59,048 nucleotides of DNA from NCBI GenBank assembly GCA_049322755.1, contig JBMOQX010000049.1:1-59048 (forward strand), written 5' to 3'. This DNA is from DATIUV01 sp049322755 (lineage in GTDB: Bacteria > Pseudomonadota > Gammaproteobacteria > Burkholderiales > UBA6910). Under the pieces are notes generated by a model. The model searched no databases. It had not been told where the DNA came from and worked only from the letters and a program-made list of their open reading frames with translations. Position 1 is the first letter of the stretch, and each line of letters opens with the position of its first letter. Positions 26,718-35,707 of the stretch are shown here, in pieces. The position numbers and the translations under genes were made by a program.

Positions 26718-27658
26718 CGCGCCTCCCCCGGTCCGAGCTCGCCCGGATGGGGCCCGAACAGCGCGGCCGACGGGTCTTCCAGCCGGCGCGCGGTGCGCGC
26801 GAGGGAGTCAGCGGCCGCCCGCAATTCACGCGCGGTGGCGCGCAGTTCCTGGTCGCCGCTGCCCGAGAGTCGCTCGACGCTCGCCGTCGCCGAGGCGAGA
26901 TCGGAGCGCAGCGTCTCCAGAGTCCGGCGCGCAGCCGCCATGGTCTGCGCGGTCTCCCGCGATACCGTCGCGAAGTTGGCGTCGACACTGGTGGCGGTGC
27001 GATCGAGCGTCGCGGCGAGGGCGCCGAAGTCGTTCGCCGCGAGCGTCACCGCAGTCAGCGCCCGCTCCACCTTGCCGGTCTGCTGCTCGAGCTTGAGCGT
27101 GAGGTTTTCTAGGTTGGCGAGCGTGCCGCGCAGCCGTGCGATATTGTCGTCGGTGAGCACCAGCTGGATGCGCTCCAGGGTCTGCACGCCCTCCTCGGCG
27201 AAGCGGCCGAGCGCGTCGGTGAACTCGTCGTAGCCGGAGCGCGCCTCGCCGATCACCGGGTAGGGCTGGCCCGCCGGCGCTTCGGCCAGAGCGGGACTGT
27301 TCGGATCGGTGTTGACGAGGTGAATCTGGGCCAGACCGGTCACCAGATTGCGCACGATGGTGGCCTCGGTGGTGGTGCGCACCGGCGTGCCGGCGTCCAG
27401 CCGCACCAGCACGCGCACGGTGCTGACGTCCTCGCGCACGATGTTGAAGCTGACCACGTAGCCGACCTTGATGCCGCGCATCTTGACGTCGCTGTTCACC
27501 TGCAGGCCGTCCAGCGACTGCTGGCGGAAGTAGACGAGATAGGGATCGGTGTCGCGCTGCAGCCCGGTGCGGTTGAGCCAGAGCACGAACACCACCAGGG
27601 CGCCGCAGAGGATGACGATGATGGTGCCGACCAGGGCGTAGCGGGCTTGCGGCTCCAT
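26714..27658 (-). CDS. mlaD: MCE-domain substrate-binding protein of a lipid ABC transporter
   Basis: The 314-residue protein has one N-terminal membrane helix (ALVGTIIVILCGALVVFVLWL). The MCE domain (about residues 38-115) contains DGLQVNSDVKMRGIKVGYVVS and ENVRTVRVLVRLD-like sequence (EDVSTVRVLVRLDAGTPVRT). A long helical C-terminal region (about 160-300) follows, longer than in E. coli MlaD (183 residues) and closer to the MCE proteins of YrbE-type systems. Confidence 0.9.
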   Translation of the reverse strand: MEPQARYALVGTIIVILCGALVVFVLWLNRTGLQRDTDPYLVYFRQQSLDGLQVNSDVKMRGIKVGYVVSFNIVREDVSTVRVLVRLDAGTPVRTTTEATIVRNLVTGLAQIHLVNTDPNSPALAEAPAGQPYPVIGEARSGYDEFTDALGRFAEEGVQTLERIQLVLTDDNIARLRGTLANLENLTLKLEQQTGKVERALTAVTLAANDFGALAATLDRTATSVDANFATVSRETAQTMAAARRTLETLRSDLASATASVERLSGSGDQELRATARELRAAADSLARTARRLEDPSAALFGPHPGELGPGEAR

Positions 27659-27667
27659 GGCGTGTGC

Positions 27668-28462
27668 TCAAACCTCCGCGCGGGAACGGAAGTACTCGCG
27701 CACCCAGGGATGATCGAAATTCGCCACTTCCCGCACCGGACCCTGGGCCAGCAGCCTGCCCTCGCCGAGCACGACGACGCGGTGAATGATGCCGTAGAGG
27801 GTGTCCAGGTCGTGGGTGATGATGAACACCGTGATGCCGAGGTCCTGGTTGAGGATCTCGATCATGCGGTCGAAGCTGCGCGCGCTGATCGGATCGAGGC
27901 CCGACGTGGGCTCGTCCAGGAACAGCACTTCGGGCTCCAGCGCCAGCGCCCGGGCGAGCGCAGCGCGTTTGCGCATGCCGCCGGAGAGCTCGCTGGGCAT
28001 CTTGTCGGCGGCGGAGACGGGCAGCCCCGCCATCGCCAGCTTTACCCGCACCAGGGGCTCGATCAGATCGTCCGGCACGTCGGTGTGCTCCTTCAGCGGC
28101 ACCGCGATGTTCTCGGCCACCGACAGGGAGGAGAACAGCGCGCCGTCCTGGAACAGCATGCCGAAGCGGCGGCGCAGCGCCTCCAGCTCGGCTTCGTCGG
28201 CGGACCAGACGTCGGTTCCCAGCAGCCGCACGCGCCCGGCGGTGGGGCGCAGCAGGCCGATGATCTCGCGCAGCAGCACCGACTTGCCCGAGCCGCTGCC
28301 GCCGATCACCGCCACCACCTCGCCGCGGAACACGTCGAACGAAACGCCGTCGTGCACCACCGCGGCGCCGAAGCGGGTGACGACGGAATCCACCTCCACC
28401 ACCTTCTCGCGATCCGCGGCGGCGCTGCCGCCGGTCACCGCGCGCTCCACGGGGTTGTTCAC
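27668..28462 (-). CDS. mlaF: Lipid-asymmetry/organic solvent ABC transporter ATPase
   Basis: The 264-residue ATPase has Walker A GGSGSGKSVLLREI, signature ELSGGMRKRAALARALAL and Walker B EVLFLDEPTSGLDP, with the switch region ITHDLDTL. The MlaF/Ttg2A-type sequence matches the neighbouring MlaE- and MlaD-type genes. The complex moves phospholipids across the periplasm. Confidence 0.93.
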   Translation of the reverse strand: MNNPVERAVTGGSAAADREKVVEVDSVVTRFGAAVVHDGVSFDVFRGEVVAVIGGSGSGKSVLLREIIGLLRPTAGRVRLLGTDVWSADEAELEALRRRFGMLFQDGALFSSLSVAENIAVPLKEHTDVPDDLIEPLVRVKLAMAGLPVSAADKMPSELSGGMRKRAALARALALEPEVLFLDEPTSGLDPISARSFDRMIEILNQDLGITVFIITHDLDTLYGIIHRVVVLGEGRLLAQGPVREVANFDHPWVREYFRSRAEV

Positions 28463-28463
28463 G

Positions 28464-29588
28464 TCAGATTCCCATCTCGACGAAGAACACCGCGAAGGCC
28501 GCGTCCAGCAGGATCACCGCGACGATGCTCTGCACCACGGTGGAGGTGGTGGCCTCGCCGACGCTGCGCGCGTCGCGCCTCACCGCCATACCCATGCGGC
28601 AGCCGATGAGGGCGATGAACACCGCGAACACCGGCGCCTTCACCATTCCCGCCCACACGTGCTTCACCGCCAGGACGCCCTGCAGGCGGTCGAGGAAGGT
28701 GGAATAGGTGACGCCGAGCTGGAGGTCCGCCACCACCATGCCGCCCAGGATGCCCATGACGTCGCCGAGAAACGTGAGCAGCGGCAGCGCGATCACGATC
28801 GCCAGCAGGCGCGGGATCACCAGGACCTGGATCGGGGAGAGCCCGAGCGTGCGGATGGCGTCGATCTCCTCGGTCACTTTCATGGTGCCGAGCTGGGCGC
28901 AGAACGACGCGCCGGTGCGGCCGGCCAGGATGATGGCGACGATGATGGGCGAGAGCTCCCGGGTCATCGCCAGTCCGACGCCGTCGACGACGAAGATGTT
29001 GACCCCGAAGCGCGAGATGACGATGCCGAGCAGGTAGGCGAACACCACTCCGATCAGGAACGTGACCAGCATGACGATGGGAATGGCGTCGATCCCCACC
29101 GTTTCCAAGTGCGACGCGGTCTCGCGCATCCGGAACATGCGCGGCCGGCGCACCAGTGTCAGCATCTCCATCGCCACCGTGCCGAGAAAGCCGTTGATGA
29201 CGCGCACGGCATCGGCGACGTGGAACGCCGCCCGGCCGAGCTTCTCCAGCGGGCCGAGGTGGTGCGTGGGCGGGCAGTGGTCGCAGGTGTCGAGGCGCTG
29301 CGCCACCAGCGCGAGGATGTTGCGGTGCTCGGGAGCGAAGTTCTCGAGCCGGATCTGGGCAAGATGCGCACCGCAGTCGGCCGCGTAGTCGTGGATCAGC
29401 GCGGCGGCGGAGGCGTCGAGCTGCGTGAGCGCCGCGCCGTCGATGGCGCTGATGGCGCCCCGCGGCGCCGAGCGCAGGGAGCGCGCGATATCGGCCAGCT
29501 GCGGCAGGCGCCACGCACCCCGCAGGCGCAGCACTGCGCCGGTGTCGCCGGATTCGAGGTCGAGCCACTGTGCGGTCGCTGCCGTCAT
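28464..29588 (-). CDS. mlaE: MlaE-type permease with N-terminal STAS domain
   Basis: The 374-residue protein has an N-terminal STAS-like domain (about residues 1-100, with SAIDGAALTQLDASAAALIHDYAADCG). In E. coli the corresponding STAS protein MlaB is separate. The MlaE permease domain follows, with GVVFAYLLGIVISRFG and the conserved LRELSPIIVAIILAGRTGASF-like segment. The gene is the first of a four-gene minus-strand operon, and each gene overlaps or nearly touches the next. Confidence 0.92.
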   Translation of the reverse strand: MTAATAQWLDLESGDTGAVLRLRGAWRLPQLADIARSLRSAPRGAISAIDGAALTQLDASAAALIHDYAADCGAHLAQIRLENFAPEHRNILALVAQRLDTCDHCPPTHHLGPLEKLGRAAFHVADAVRVINGFLGTVAMEMLTLVRRPRMFRMRETASHLETVGIDAIPIVMLVTFLIGVVFAYLLGIVISRFGVNIFVVDGVGLAMTRELSPIIVAIILAGRTGASFCAQLGTMKVTEEIDAIRTLGLSPIQVLVIPRLLAIVIALPLLTFLGDVMGILGGMVVADLQLGVTYSTFLDRLQGVLAVKHVWAGMVKAPVFAVFIALIGCRMGMAVRRDARSVGEATTSTVVQSIVAVILLDAAFAVFFVEMGI

Positions 29589-29721
29589 GCGTGCGGGAGG
29601 GGAAAATCGCGAAATAGTGTAGCCGGGAATCCCCGGCGTGTCGCGGCGGGGCGCATCCGGCGCGGTGATAGAATCGCCAGTCTGCGAGCGATCCCGTGAC
29701 TGCGGCCGATTTCATCAACAG

Positions 29722-29964
29722 CTCGTCGGCAGCACCGTCATGCATTTCTTCGGTATCTCGCTGCCCGGCCTGCGCGTCGCCGGCAGGCTGGTGGTGGCTT
29801 ACGTCGGCTTCCACATGCTGTTCGGCGATCCCGCCCGCATAGCGAACCTGGCCGAGGGCGCCGAGGGCAAGGCCGACATCGCGCTCATTCCGCTGGCGAT
29901 GCCGAGCCTGAGCGGGCCGGGATCCATCGCGGTGGGCATCAAGGGTTTCATCGCTGGGGGCTGA
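29722..29964 (+). pseudogene. MarC-family membrane protein remnant
   Basis: A short frame contains two MarC-family stretches, VMHFFGISLPGLRVAGRLVV and IALIPLAMPSLSGPGSIAVG, joined by a variable loop. The first about 50 residues and the C-terminal half (about 80 residues) of the normal ~200-residue protein are missing. A leftover start is possible at the ATG at 29740. Confidence 0.72.
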
Positions 29965-30049
29965 AAATGGCAGCACCCGGCGGGAAGGGTGACGCGCCGG
30001 ACGCGGATACAGCGCCTGCGCCGAACCGCCCCGGCGTGTCCGGGAAGGT

Positions 30050-30085
30050 ACAAAAAGAAAAACGCCCGGCTCAGGGAGCCGGGCG
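30050..30085 (-). terminator. Rho-independent terminator of the response-regulator gene
   Basis: Read on the minus strand, the hairpin CGCCCGGCTCCCTGAGCCGGGCG is followed by a T-rich run (TTTTTCTTTTTG). It is about 40 bp after the stop codon of the response-regulator gene at 30128. Confidence 0.75.
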
Positions 30086-30127
30086 CACAGGGCAGGGGTG
30101 AGGAGGAGAATCCCTGCCTTCCGCCCA

Positions 30128-30898
30128 CTAACTTAGACTTGCCGTCGCCGCTTCGCGCGCCGCCTCGCCCGCGTTGCCGTTGCGCTGCGGCAGCTCGGTC
30201 ACCTTAACGCCGCCGTTGCGCACCACTTCGAGGCGATAACCAAAGTTGTAGACTGTGGCGAGCCTGAATCCATTTTCGGGACGCAACCCCAGCTTGGTGC
30301 GCAGGTGGCTCACGTGGGTGTCCAGGGTCCGGGTCGGCACATCGACGCTCTTGCCCCACACCGCCTCCAGCAGATGGCCGCGCGAGAGCAGCCGGCCGAC
30401 GTTGCGGAACAGGAAAGCCGCGAGGTCGAATTCCTTGTGGGTCAGCTCGACGCGGCGGCCGTGCAGCCGGAGCTCGCGCTGGCTGACGTCCAGCGTGTAG
30501 GGGGTGAGTTCCACGACTTGCGCCTCGGCGCGCGGATTGCTCCGCCGCCAGACCGCGTTGACCCGGGCCGCCAGCTCGTTCGGCCGCAACGGCAGCACGA
30601 CATAATCGTCGGCACCGCTGTTCAGCGCATCCACCACGTCGCTTTCGGCATCGCGATGGGTGATGAATATCACCGGCAGTTCGGGCGCCGAGCTGCGGCG
30701 CACCGCCCGCAGCATGTCCAGCCCCGAAAAGTCGGCCAGCTCCCAGCCCATCAGCAGGATGTCGAAGCTTTCGCGGCCCACGGCCACCAGGAATTGGCGG
30801 CCGCCGGTGAACACGTGGCAATCGTGACCGCTGTTGCCCAGGCATCCGCGCAGTTCTTCCGCCTGCTCCCGGTCCGACTCCAGAATTGCGATACGCAT
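30128..30898 (-). CDS. OmpR/PhoB-type response regulator lacking the phosphoacceptor
   Basis: The 256-residue protein has an N-terminal receiver domain (1-115) and a C-terminal winged-helix DNA-binding domain (about 130-230: LTHKEFDLAAFLFRNVGRLLS, TRTLDTHVSHLRTKLG). At the place of the phosphoacceptor Asp it reads DILLMGWELADFSG with Gly51, and the switch Lys before Pro is Leu102 (YVVLPLRP). The T in FITHRD is kept. This is an atypical receiver that should not be activated by normal phosphotransfer. No histidine kinase lies beside it, and a strong terminator follows it. The start is the ATG at 30898; a 53-residue upstream extension is not receiver-like. Confidence 0.9.
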   Translation of the reverse strand: MRIAILESDREQAEELRGCLGNSGHDCHVFTGGRQFLVAVGRESFDILLMGWELADFSGLDMLRAVRRSSAPELPVIFITHRDAESDVVDALNSGADDYVVLPLRPNELAARVNAVWRRSNPRAEAQVVELTPYTLDVSQRELRLHGRRVELTHKEFDLAAFLFRNVGRLLSRGHLLEAVWGKSVDVPTRTLDTHVSHLRTKLGLRPENGFRLATVYNFGYRLEVVRNGGVKVTELPQRNGNAGEAAREAATASLS

Positions 30899-31226
30899 TT
30901 TGCCGCTCCACATTCGTGGTGATCCGTTGCCGCCGGCGACGTGCCGTGCGGCGCTTTCGATTGTGAAATCGCAAGGAGCGTGCCACGGCCGGAACGGCGT
31001 TGACGCAGGCCAATGGATGGTCGGGAAACCGGGACCGGCGGTGGGCCCGTTTCGCATGCCGGAAACGGCACCGCGAGCGGTCGCCGGCGGCCGACGAACG
31101 GTCGGCGGCGGCGCGCCGCGCCGGCGCGTCCCGAAATCGGCGCCCGCGCCAGGTGCTGTCGGCCGAGCCGACAGGCCGCCGGAGGCGTGTCAAATTACCG
31201 ACAGCGGCCGGCGGCCGGGCTGTCTG
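30899..31226. other. Intergenic region upstream of the response regulator
   Basis: No convincing gene is seen in these 328 bases. They hold a perfect 8-bp inverted repeat with a three-base loop at 31156-31174 (CTGTCGGC / GCCGACAG), possibly a terminator of the hydrolase-OsmC gene or a regulatory site for the response regulator. Confidence 0.4.
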
Positions 31227-32444
31227 TCAGTCGGCCAGCCGGGTGGGAATGGTGATCTCGCCCTCCAGGGTCCGGTGCACCGGGCAGCGGTCGGCGATTT
31301 CCAGCAGGCGGGCGCGCTGCGCCGCATCAAGGGCGCCTCTCACCTCGATCACGCGCTCGATCCGGTCCACTTTGCCCTCCCGGGTTTCGCACTCGGCGCA
31401 GTCCCGGGCGTGGATCTTGTCGTGCGTCAGCCGCACCGCCACCCGCTCCAGGGGCCAGCCCTTGTGGTCGGCGTACATCCGCAGGGTCATGGAGGTGCAG
31501 GCGCCCAGTGCCGCCAGCAGCAGCTGGTAGGGCGACGGGCCGGTGTCGGCGCCCCCCAGGGACTCCGGCTCATCGGCGCGCAGGCGATGGCGGCCGGCGT
31601 GGATGAAATTGGCGAACCCGCCGCTACCCGCCTCCTCCACCCGCACCCCGCTCTCGGCCCCGGCGGCGGCCGGCTCCGGCGCCGACTCCCCGACGTAGCG
31701 CGCTGCCCACGCCGCGATCACCTGGGCGATATAGGCGGCGTCCTCGCGCCGGCTCACCAGGTGGTCGGCGTCGTCCAGCGAGACGAAACTCTTGGGGTGC
31801 TTCGCCGCGAGAAAGATCTGGGAGGCGTTGTCGATGGGGACGACGGCGTCGCGCGGCGAGTGCAACACCAGCAGCGCCCTGCGCAGCCGGCCGATGGCCT
31901 CGCGGTTGTCGGCCCGGGCGATGTCCTCCAGGAACTGCCGGCGCACGCGGAAGCGCCGGCCGCCCAGGTCCACCTCCGCTTCCCCGCGGGCTTCGATCTC
32001 GGCGCTGGCCGGCGCCAGCAGGTGCGCCACGTGGCCAGGCTCGAACGGCGCGCCGATGGTCACCACCGCCCTGGCCTCGGGAATGCGGCCGGCAGCGGCC
32101 AGCACCGCGGCGCCGCCCAGGCTGTGGCCGATCAGCAGCGCCGGCGCTGCGTGCTCGCGGCGCAGGAAATCCGCCGCTGCCAGCAGGTCCGCCACGTTGG
32201 ACGAGAAATCCGTGTTGGCGAAATCCCCCTGGCTGCCGCCGAGCCCGGTGAAATCGAAGCGCAGCACCGCGATGCCGCGCTCCTTGAGCGCGCCGGCGAT
32301 GCGGGTCGCCGCCAGGCTTTCCTTGGAGCAGGTGAAGCAATGGGCGAACAGCGCGTAGGCGTGGGGCACGCCGGCGGGCGCGTCCAGGCGCGCGGCCAGG
32401 GGTTCGCCGAGGGCGCCGGGAAAACGGATCGCAGGGTCGGCCAT
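31227..32444 (-). CDS. Alpha/beta hydrolase-OsmC fusion protein
   Basis: The 405-residue protein combines an alpha/beta hydrolase (about 1-255, nucleophile elbow GHSLGGAA, C-terminal Asp in LVLHSPRDAVV and His in DADHLV) with an OsmC domain (about 275-405). The OsmC part keeps both redox cysteines, in LGACTSMTLRMYADHKG and RCPVHRTLEG. OsmC proteins reduce organic hydroperoxides. The fused hydrolase could release the peroxide-bearing ligand or remove an ester, but this is not shown. Such bifunctional proteins are known in proteobacteria. Confidence 0.9.
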   Translation of the reverse strand: MADPAIRFPGALGEPLAARLDAPAGVPHAYALFAHCFTCSKESLAATRIAGALKERGIAVLRFDFTGLGGSQGDFANTDFSSNVADLLAAADFLRREHAAPALLIGHSLGGAAVLAAAGRIPEARAVVTIGAPFEPGHVAHLLAPASAEIEARGEAEVDLGGRRFRVRRQFLEDIARADNREAIGRLRRALLVLHSPRDAVVPIDNASQIFLAAKHPKSFVSLDDADHLVSRREDAAYIAQVIAAWAARYVGESAPEPAAAGAESGVRVEEAGSGGFANFIHAGRHRLRADEPESLGGADTGPSPYQLLLAALGACTSMTLRMYADHKGWPLERVAVRLTHDKIHARDCAECETREGKVDRIERVIEVRGALDAAQRARLLEIADRCPVHRTLEGEITIPTRLAD

Positions 32445-32600
32445 GGGAGCTCCGGTTCAATGGACAGGGAAAGGACGACGGGCGGCAGACAACCGCAGGG
32501 GAGTCTAATTCATCCTCGAGGCCCTGGCGCGCGGCGCTTGCGGGCCGCGGCGCGATGGCTAAAATGTCGCTCCGATCCTGTTCGCATGCGAGGAGGTCCC

Positions 32601-32726
32601 ATGGGCAAAGGCGACAAGCGCACGCGCCGGGGCAAGATCTTCAAGGGAACCTACGGCGCCCGGCGGCCGCACCGTCCGCGCCGCAAGGCGGCCGCCGCGC
32701 CGGCGACGAAGCCGAAGGGGTGCTGA
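32601..32726 (+). CDS. Small ribosomal protein bTHX (S31)
   Basis: The 41-residue, very basic protein begins MGKGDKRTRRGKIFKGTYGA, the hallmark of the 30S protein THX. A strong ribosome binding site (AGGAGG) precedes the ATG. The tail (RRPHRPRRKAAAAPATKPKG) is an extension beyond the 26-residue Thermus protein. It binds at the head of the 30S subunit in Thermus. Confidence 0.88.
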   Translation: MGKGDKRTRRGKIFKGTYGARRPHRPRRKAAAAPATKPKGC

Positions 32727-32728
32727 GC

Positions 32729-33019
32729 ATGGGCGCAGGCGCCGCTCCCGACCCGCGCGACGTGGCGGCGGCGTGGTCCGCCCGCGGCTTCGGCTTCGGC
32801 GTCTGGGAAGACCCGCCAGGCCAGGTGTGGTCGGACTACGTCCACGATGTGGACGAGCTGGTGATGCTGGCCGAAGGCGCGATCGAGATTTCTTTCGGCG
32901 GCCGCACGCTGCGCCCCGCCGCCGGCGAGGAGGTGCTGATCCCCGCCGGCGCATCCCACACGGTGGTCAACGTCGGCGCCGGACCGAACCGCTGGCACTA
33001 CGGGTACCGGCGGGGCTGA
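32729..33019 (+). CDS. Cupin-domain protein
   Basis: The 96-residue single-domain cupin has motif 1 DELVMLAEGAIEISFGGRTLRPAAGEEVLIPAGASHTVVNVG with His in SHTV. The first-motif histidines are partly replaced (DYVHDVDELVML), so metal binding is uncertain. It follows bTHX at a two-base distance. Confidence 0.85.
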   Translation: MGAGAAPDPRDVAAAWSARGFGFGVWEDPPGQVWSDYVHDVDELVMLAEGAIEISFGGRTLRPAAGEEVLIPAGASHTVVNVGAGPNRWHYGYRRG

Positions 33020-33259
33020 GACGCTGGCGCGCCGGCCACGGCGCGGGCGTGTCCGTCGTCCGCACGCAGTACACCGCGCCGGCCTGGCGCGGGTGGCGGG
33101 CAATGTCCACGCGACCAGCCCCAAGGACAGTCCGGCGCCTTTGCCGCCCGCCCCCTCCGGTGCGCCCCGCGCGGGGCCTCCGCCCCCCTTGGCCAACTCG
33201 TGGTGGCGGTCGCGCTGCGCGCCATGGCATCATCCTGCCACCCGGACCGCTCGCCATCG

Positions 33260-33439
33260 ATGGGCATCTTCCAGCTCAAGATCGCGCTTCGTGATATCGC
33301 TCCGCCGATCTGGCGGCACGTCCTCGGCCGAGGCGACACCCGCCTCGGCCGCCTCCACGACGCATTGCTCGAGTCGGTGGGCGGGCATTTCGGCCCCGAG
33401 CGCTTCAGCATCCAGAGCGTGAACCGCCGTCTGCGCTGA
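33260..33439 (+). pseudogene. Plasmid pRiA4b Orf3-like protein, fragment
   Basis: The first 40 residues (MGIFQLKIALRDIAPPIWRH, then VLGRGDTRLGRLHDALLESVGG) match the opening of the pRiA4b Orf3-like domain. The remaining sequence is unrelated and stops at 33439, whereas intact members have 150 or more residues. Confidence 0.65.
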
Positions 33440-33521
33440 CCGCAGCGCCGGCGCAATTGCCGGCGCACGCGGTCACGGTGGCGCACCGGGGTGGTACGGG
33501 TTTATTGAGGCGGGGGCGCCG

Positions 33522-34511
33522 TTGGACAAGTTCGACCGCATCTATCAGATCCACGTCATCCTGCGCGACCGCCGCACGCCGATCTCCCGCGCGGAGCTGA
33601 TGCGGCGCCTCGAGTGTTCCGAGCCCACCGTGTACCGCCTCCTGCGCGAGATGCGCGATTACCTGGGGGCGCCGATCCAGCGCACCGAAGACGGCGAAGG
33701 CTACTGGTACCGCCGCGACGCGGATGGCGGGCAATATGAGCTTCCCGGTCTCTGGTTCAACGCCCGCGAACTCCAGGCACTCACCGTGTTCCAGCGCCTG
33801 CTGGCCTCGTTGGAGCCGGGCCTGCTGGAGGCGCACCTGGCGCCCCTCGCCAAGCGGGTGGACGACCTCCTGTCCCACAAGCGGCTCGGTCTCTCCGAGG
33901 CGGCCCGGCGCATCCGCGTGCTGGGCATGAACGCGCGGCCCGCCGGAGACTGGTTCCAGGTGCTCGCCAGCGCCACCCTGCAGCGCCGGCAGCTGCGCAT
34001 CGTCTATCACTCCCGCTCGCGCAACGAACGCTCCGAGCGCACCGTCTCGCCCCAGCGGCTGGTCCATTACCGCGACAACTGGTACCTGGACGCCTGGTGC
34101 CACAGCCGCCGCGGGCTGCGCAGCTTTTCGGTGGACCGGGTGCGGGACGCGCGCGAGCTCGACGAGCCCGCGAAGGATGTCCCGGAAGCGCAGCTCGACG
34201 GACACTTCAAGAGCGCCTACGGGATTTTCTCCGGCAAGGCGAACGAGATCGCCGTCCTGGTTTTCACGCCGGAGTCTGCGCGCTGGGTCGCCGACGAGCG
34301 CTGGCACGCGGATCAGCGGGGCCAGTTCCTCACCGACGGCCGGTACGAGCTGCGCATACCCTACCGGGACCCCCGCGAGCTGTTGATGGACATCACGCGC
34401 TACGGTCCGGATGTGGAGGTGATGGCGCCGGAGGCGCTGCGGCGCGCGGTCGCCGAGCGGCTGGCGCGCGCCCTGAACCATTACCAACGCGACGCGGAGT
34501 CGCCGACGTGA
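33522..34511 (+). CDS. WYL-domain transcriptional regulator
   Basis: This 329-residue protein has an N-terminal winged HTH (about 5-65: TPISRAELMRRLECSEPTVYRLLREMRDYLGAPI) and a WYL domain (about 140-235: LRIVYHSRSRNERSERTVSPQRLVHYRDNWYLDAWCHSRRGLRSFSVDRVRDA), then a WCX C-terminal domain. The TTG at 33522 is taken as the start. WYL proteins bind nucleic-acid-like ligands and often regulate defence or DNA-repair genes. Here the neighbours encode SEC-C, HIRAN and SWIM domains; it overlaps the SEC-C gene by four bases. Confidence 0.92.
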   Translation: MDKFDRIYQIHVILRDRRTPISRAELMRRLECSEPTVYRLLREMRDYLGAPIQRTEDGEGYWYRRDADGGQYELPGLWFNARELQALTVFQRLLASLEPGLLEAHLAPLAKRVDDLLSHKRLGLSEAARRIRVLGMNARPAGDWFQVLASATLQRRQLRIVYHSRSRNERSERTVSPQRLVHYRDNWYLDAWCHSRRGLRSFSVDRVRDARELDEPAKDVPEAQLDGHFKSAYGIFSGKANEIAVLVFTPESARWVADERWHADQRGQFLTDGRYELRIPYRDPRELLMDITRYGPDVEVMAPEALRRAVAERLARALNHYQRDAESPT

Positions 34512-35527
34512 GCGCCGAACCGCCGGCGGCCACGCCCCTTTCCGGCCCCGCCGAGGGCAGTCCGATGGAAATGGACATCGATCAACTCATGGACGCGCTG
34601 GCCCGCGACCACGACCGGGTTCCGCGCAACGTGATCGAGGGCTGCGCCTTGCATGGGGAAGCGATGGTGGGGCGGCTGCGCGCCATCGTCGACGACGAGC
34701 AATGCTGGCAGGAAGGCGTCCCCGAGGGCGACTGGTGGCGGCTCCTTCATGCGGCGATGATCCTGGGGTTGATCCCGTCGGAGTCTGCCGGCGCCGCGCT
34801 CGTCCGCCTCATACGGCGCATGGCCGAGGCAGAGGACGACAACCTCCAGGATTGGCTCGCGGGCCACTGGCCGGCGCTGTTCCGCAACAAGCCGGGTTCC
34901 GCCATCGAGGCGGTGCGCGAAATCTCCGGGGACCGCGCCCTCCACTGGTACATCCGCTGCCAGGGCTGCGAGGTCGTCGTGGACGCGGCACGACGACAGG
35001 GCACGGCCGCGCTGGAGGGCGCCCTCGACTGGCTCGCCGGGCTGGCCGGAAGCGAAACCGAGGACTGGGACTTCCGTATGATGGCCGCCTCCACGCTGCT
35101 CGATTTCCCCCGCGACCGCCACCGCCCCTTGCTCGACGCCCTGGCCCGCCGCGAGGAACAGCGTGCCGCGGAGAATACCTGGGACATCGCGCAGTTCGTA
35201 CCTGACGATGTCGAAGCCGCCTACGCCGGGGTCGGCGGCGGGCCGAACTGGCTCGGGCGCGGCGAGCCGTGGGACTTCTACGACCCCGGCGCCATCGCCC
35301 GGCGCCAGGCCCGTTGGGCGGAGGAAGACGCCCGCCGCAGCCGCGGGCCGGTCCACCCCGACGATCTCGATGACCTCGCGGGCCTCGAAGACCTCGACGA
35401 CTTCCCCGGCGAGATCGTTGCCCGTCCCCACGTGCGCGCCGGCGCCAAGGTGGGCCGCAACGATCCCTGTCCCTGCGGCAGCGGCAAGAAATACAAGAAG
35501 TGCTGCCTGGGCAAGGACCGCGACTGA
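34508..35527 (+). CDS. DUF1186 protein with C-terminal SEC-C zinc motif
   Basis: The 339-residue protein has helical HEAT-like sequence in the first 220 residues and ends in a SEC-C motif (RNDPCPCGSGKKYKKCC), which binds zinc. SEC-C modules tether proteins to other proteins or to nucleic acids. It is translationally coupled to the WYL regulator and begins at GTG 34508. Its function is unknown. Confidence 0.85.
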   Translation: MSAEPPAATPLSGPAEGSPMEMDIDQLMDALARDHDRVPRNVIEGCALHGEAMVGRLRAIVDDEQCWQEGVPEGDWWRLLHAAMILGLIPSESAGAALVRLIRRMAEAEDDNLQDWLAGHWPALFRNKPGSAIEAVREISGDRALHWYIRCQGCEVVVDAARRQGTAALEGALDWLAGLAGSETEDWDFRMMAASTLLDFPRDRHRPLLDALARREEQRAAENTWDIAQFVPDDVEAAYAGVGGGPNWLGRGEPWDFYDPGAIARRQARWAEEDARRSRGPVHPDDLDDLAGLEDLDDFPGEIVARPHVRAGAKVGRNDPCPCGSGKKYKKCCLGKDRD

Positions 35528-35707
35528 ACCGCCGCGCCCGGCGCAGCCCCGCAGGCAACACGGATGGCGCAAACCGGACGCCGGGCCGCCGGCAAACCGG
35601 CGGCGGTGTTCGAGGAGGTCCGTCGCCTGACCTTCCGACTATCGAGAAATGAGAGGGCACCGGGACAGAATGCCGTTATTGCCCGTTACCCCGAGCGAGG
35701 GTCGCCC

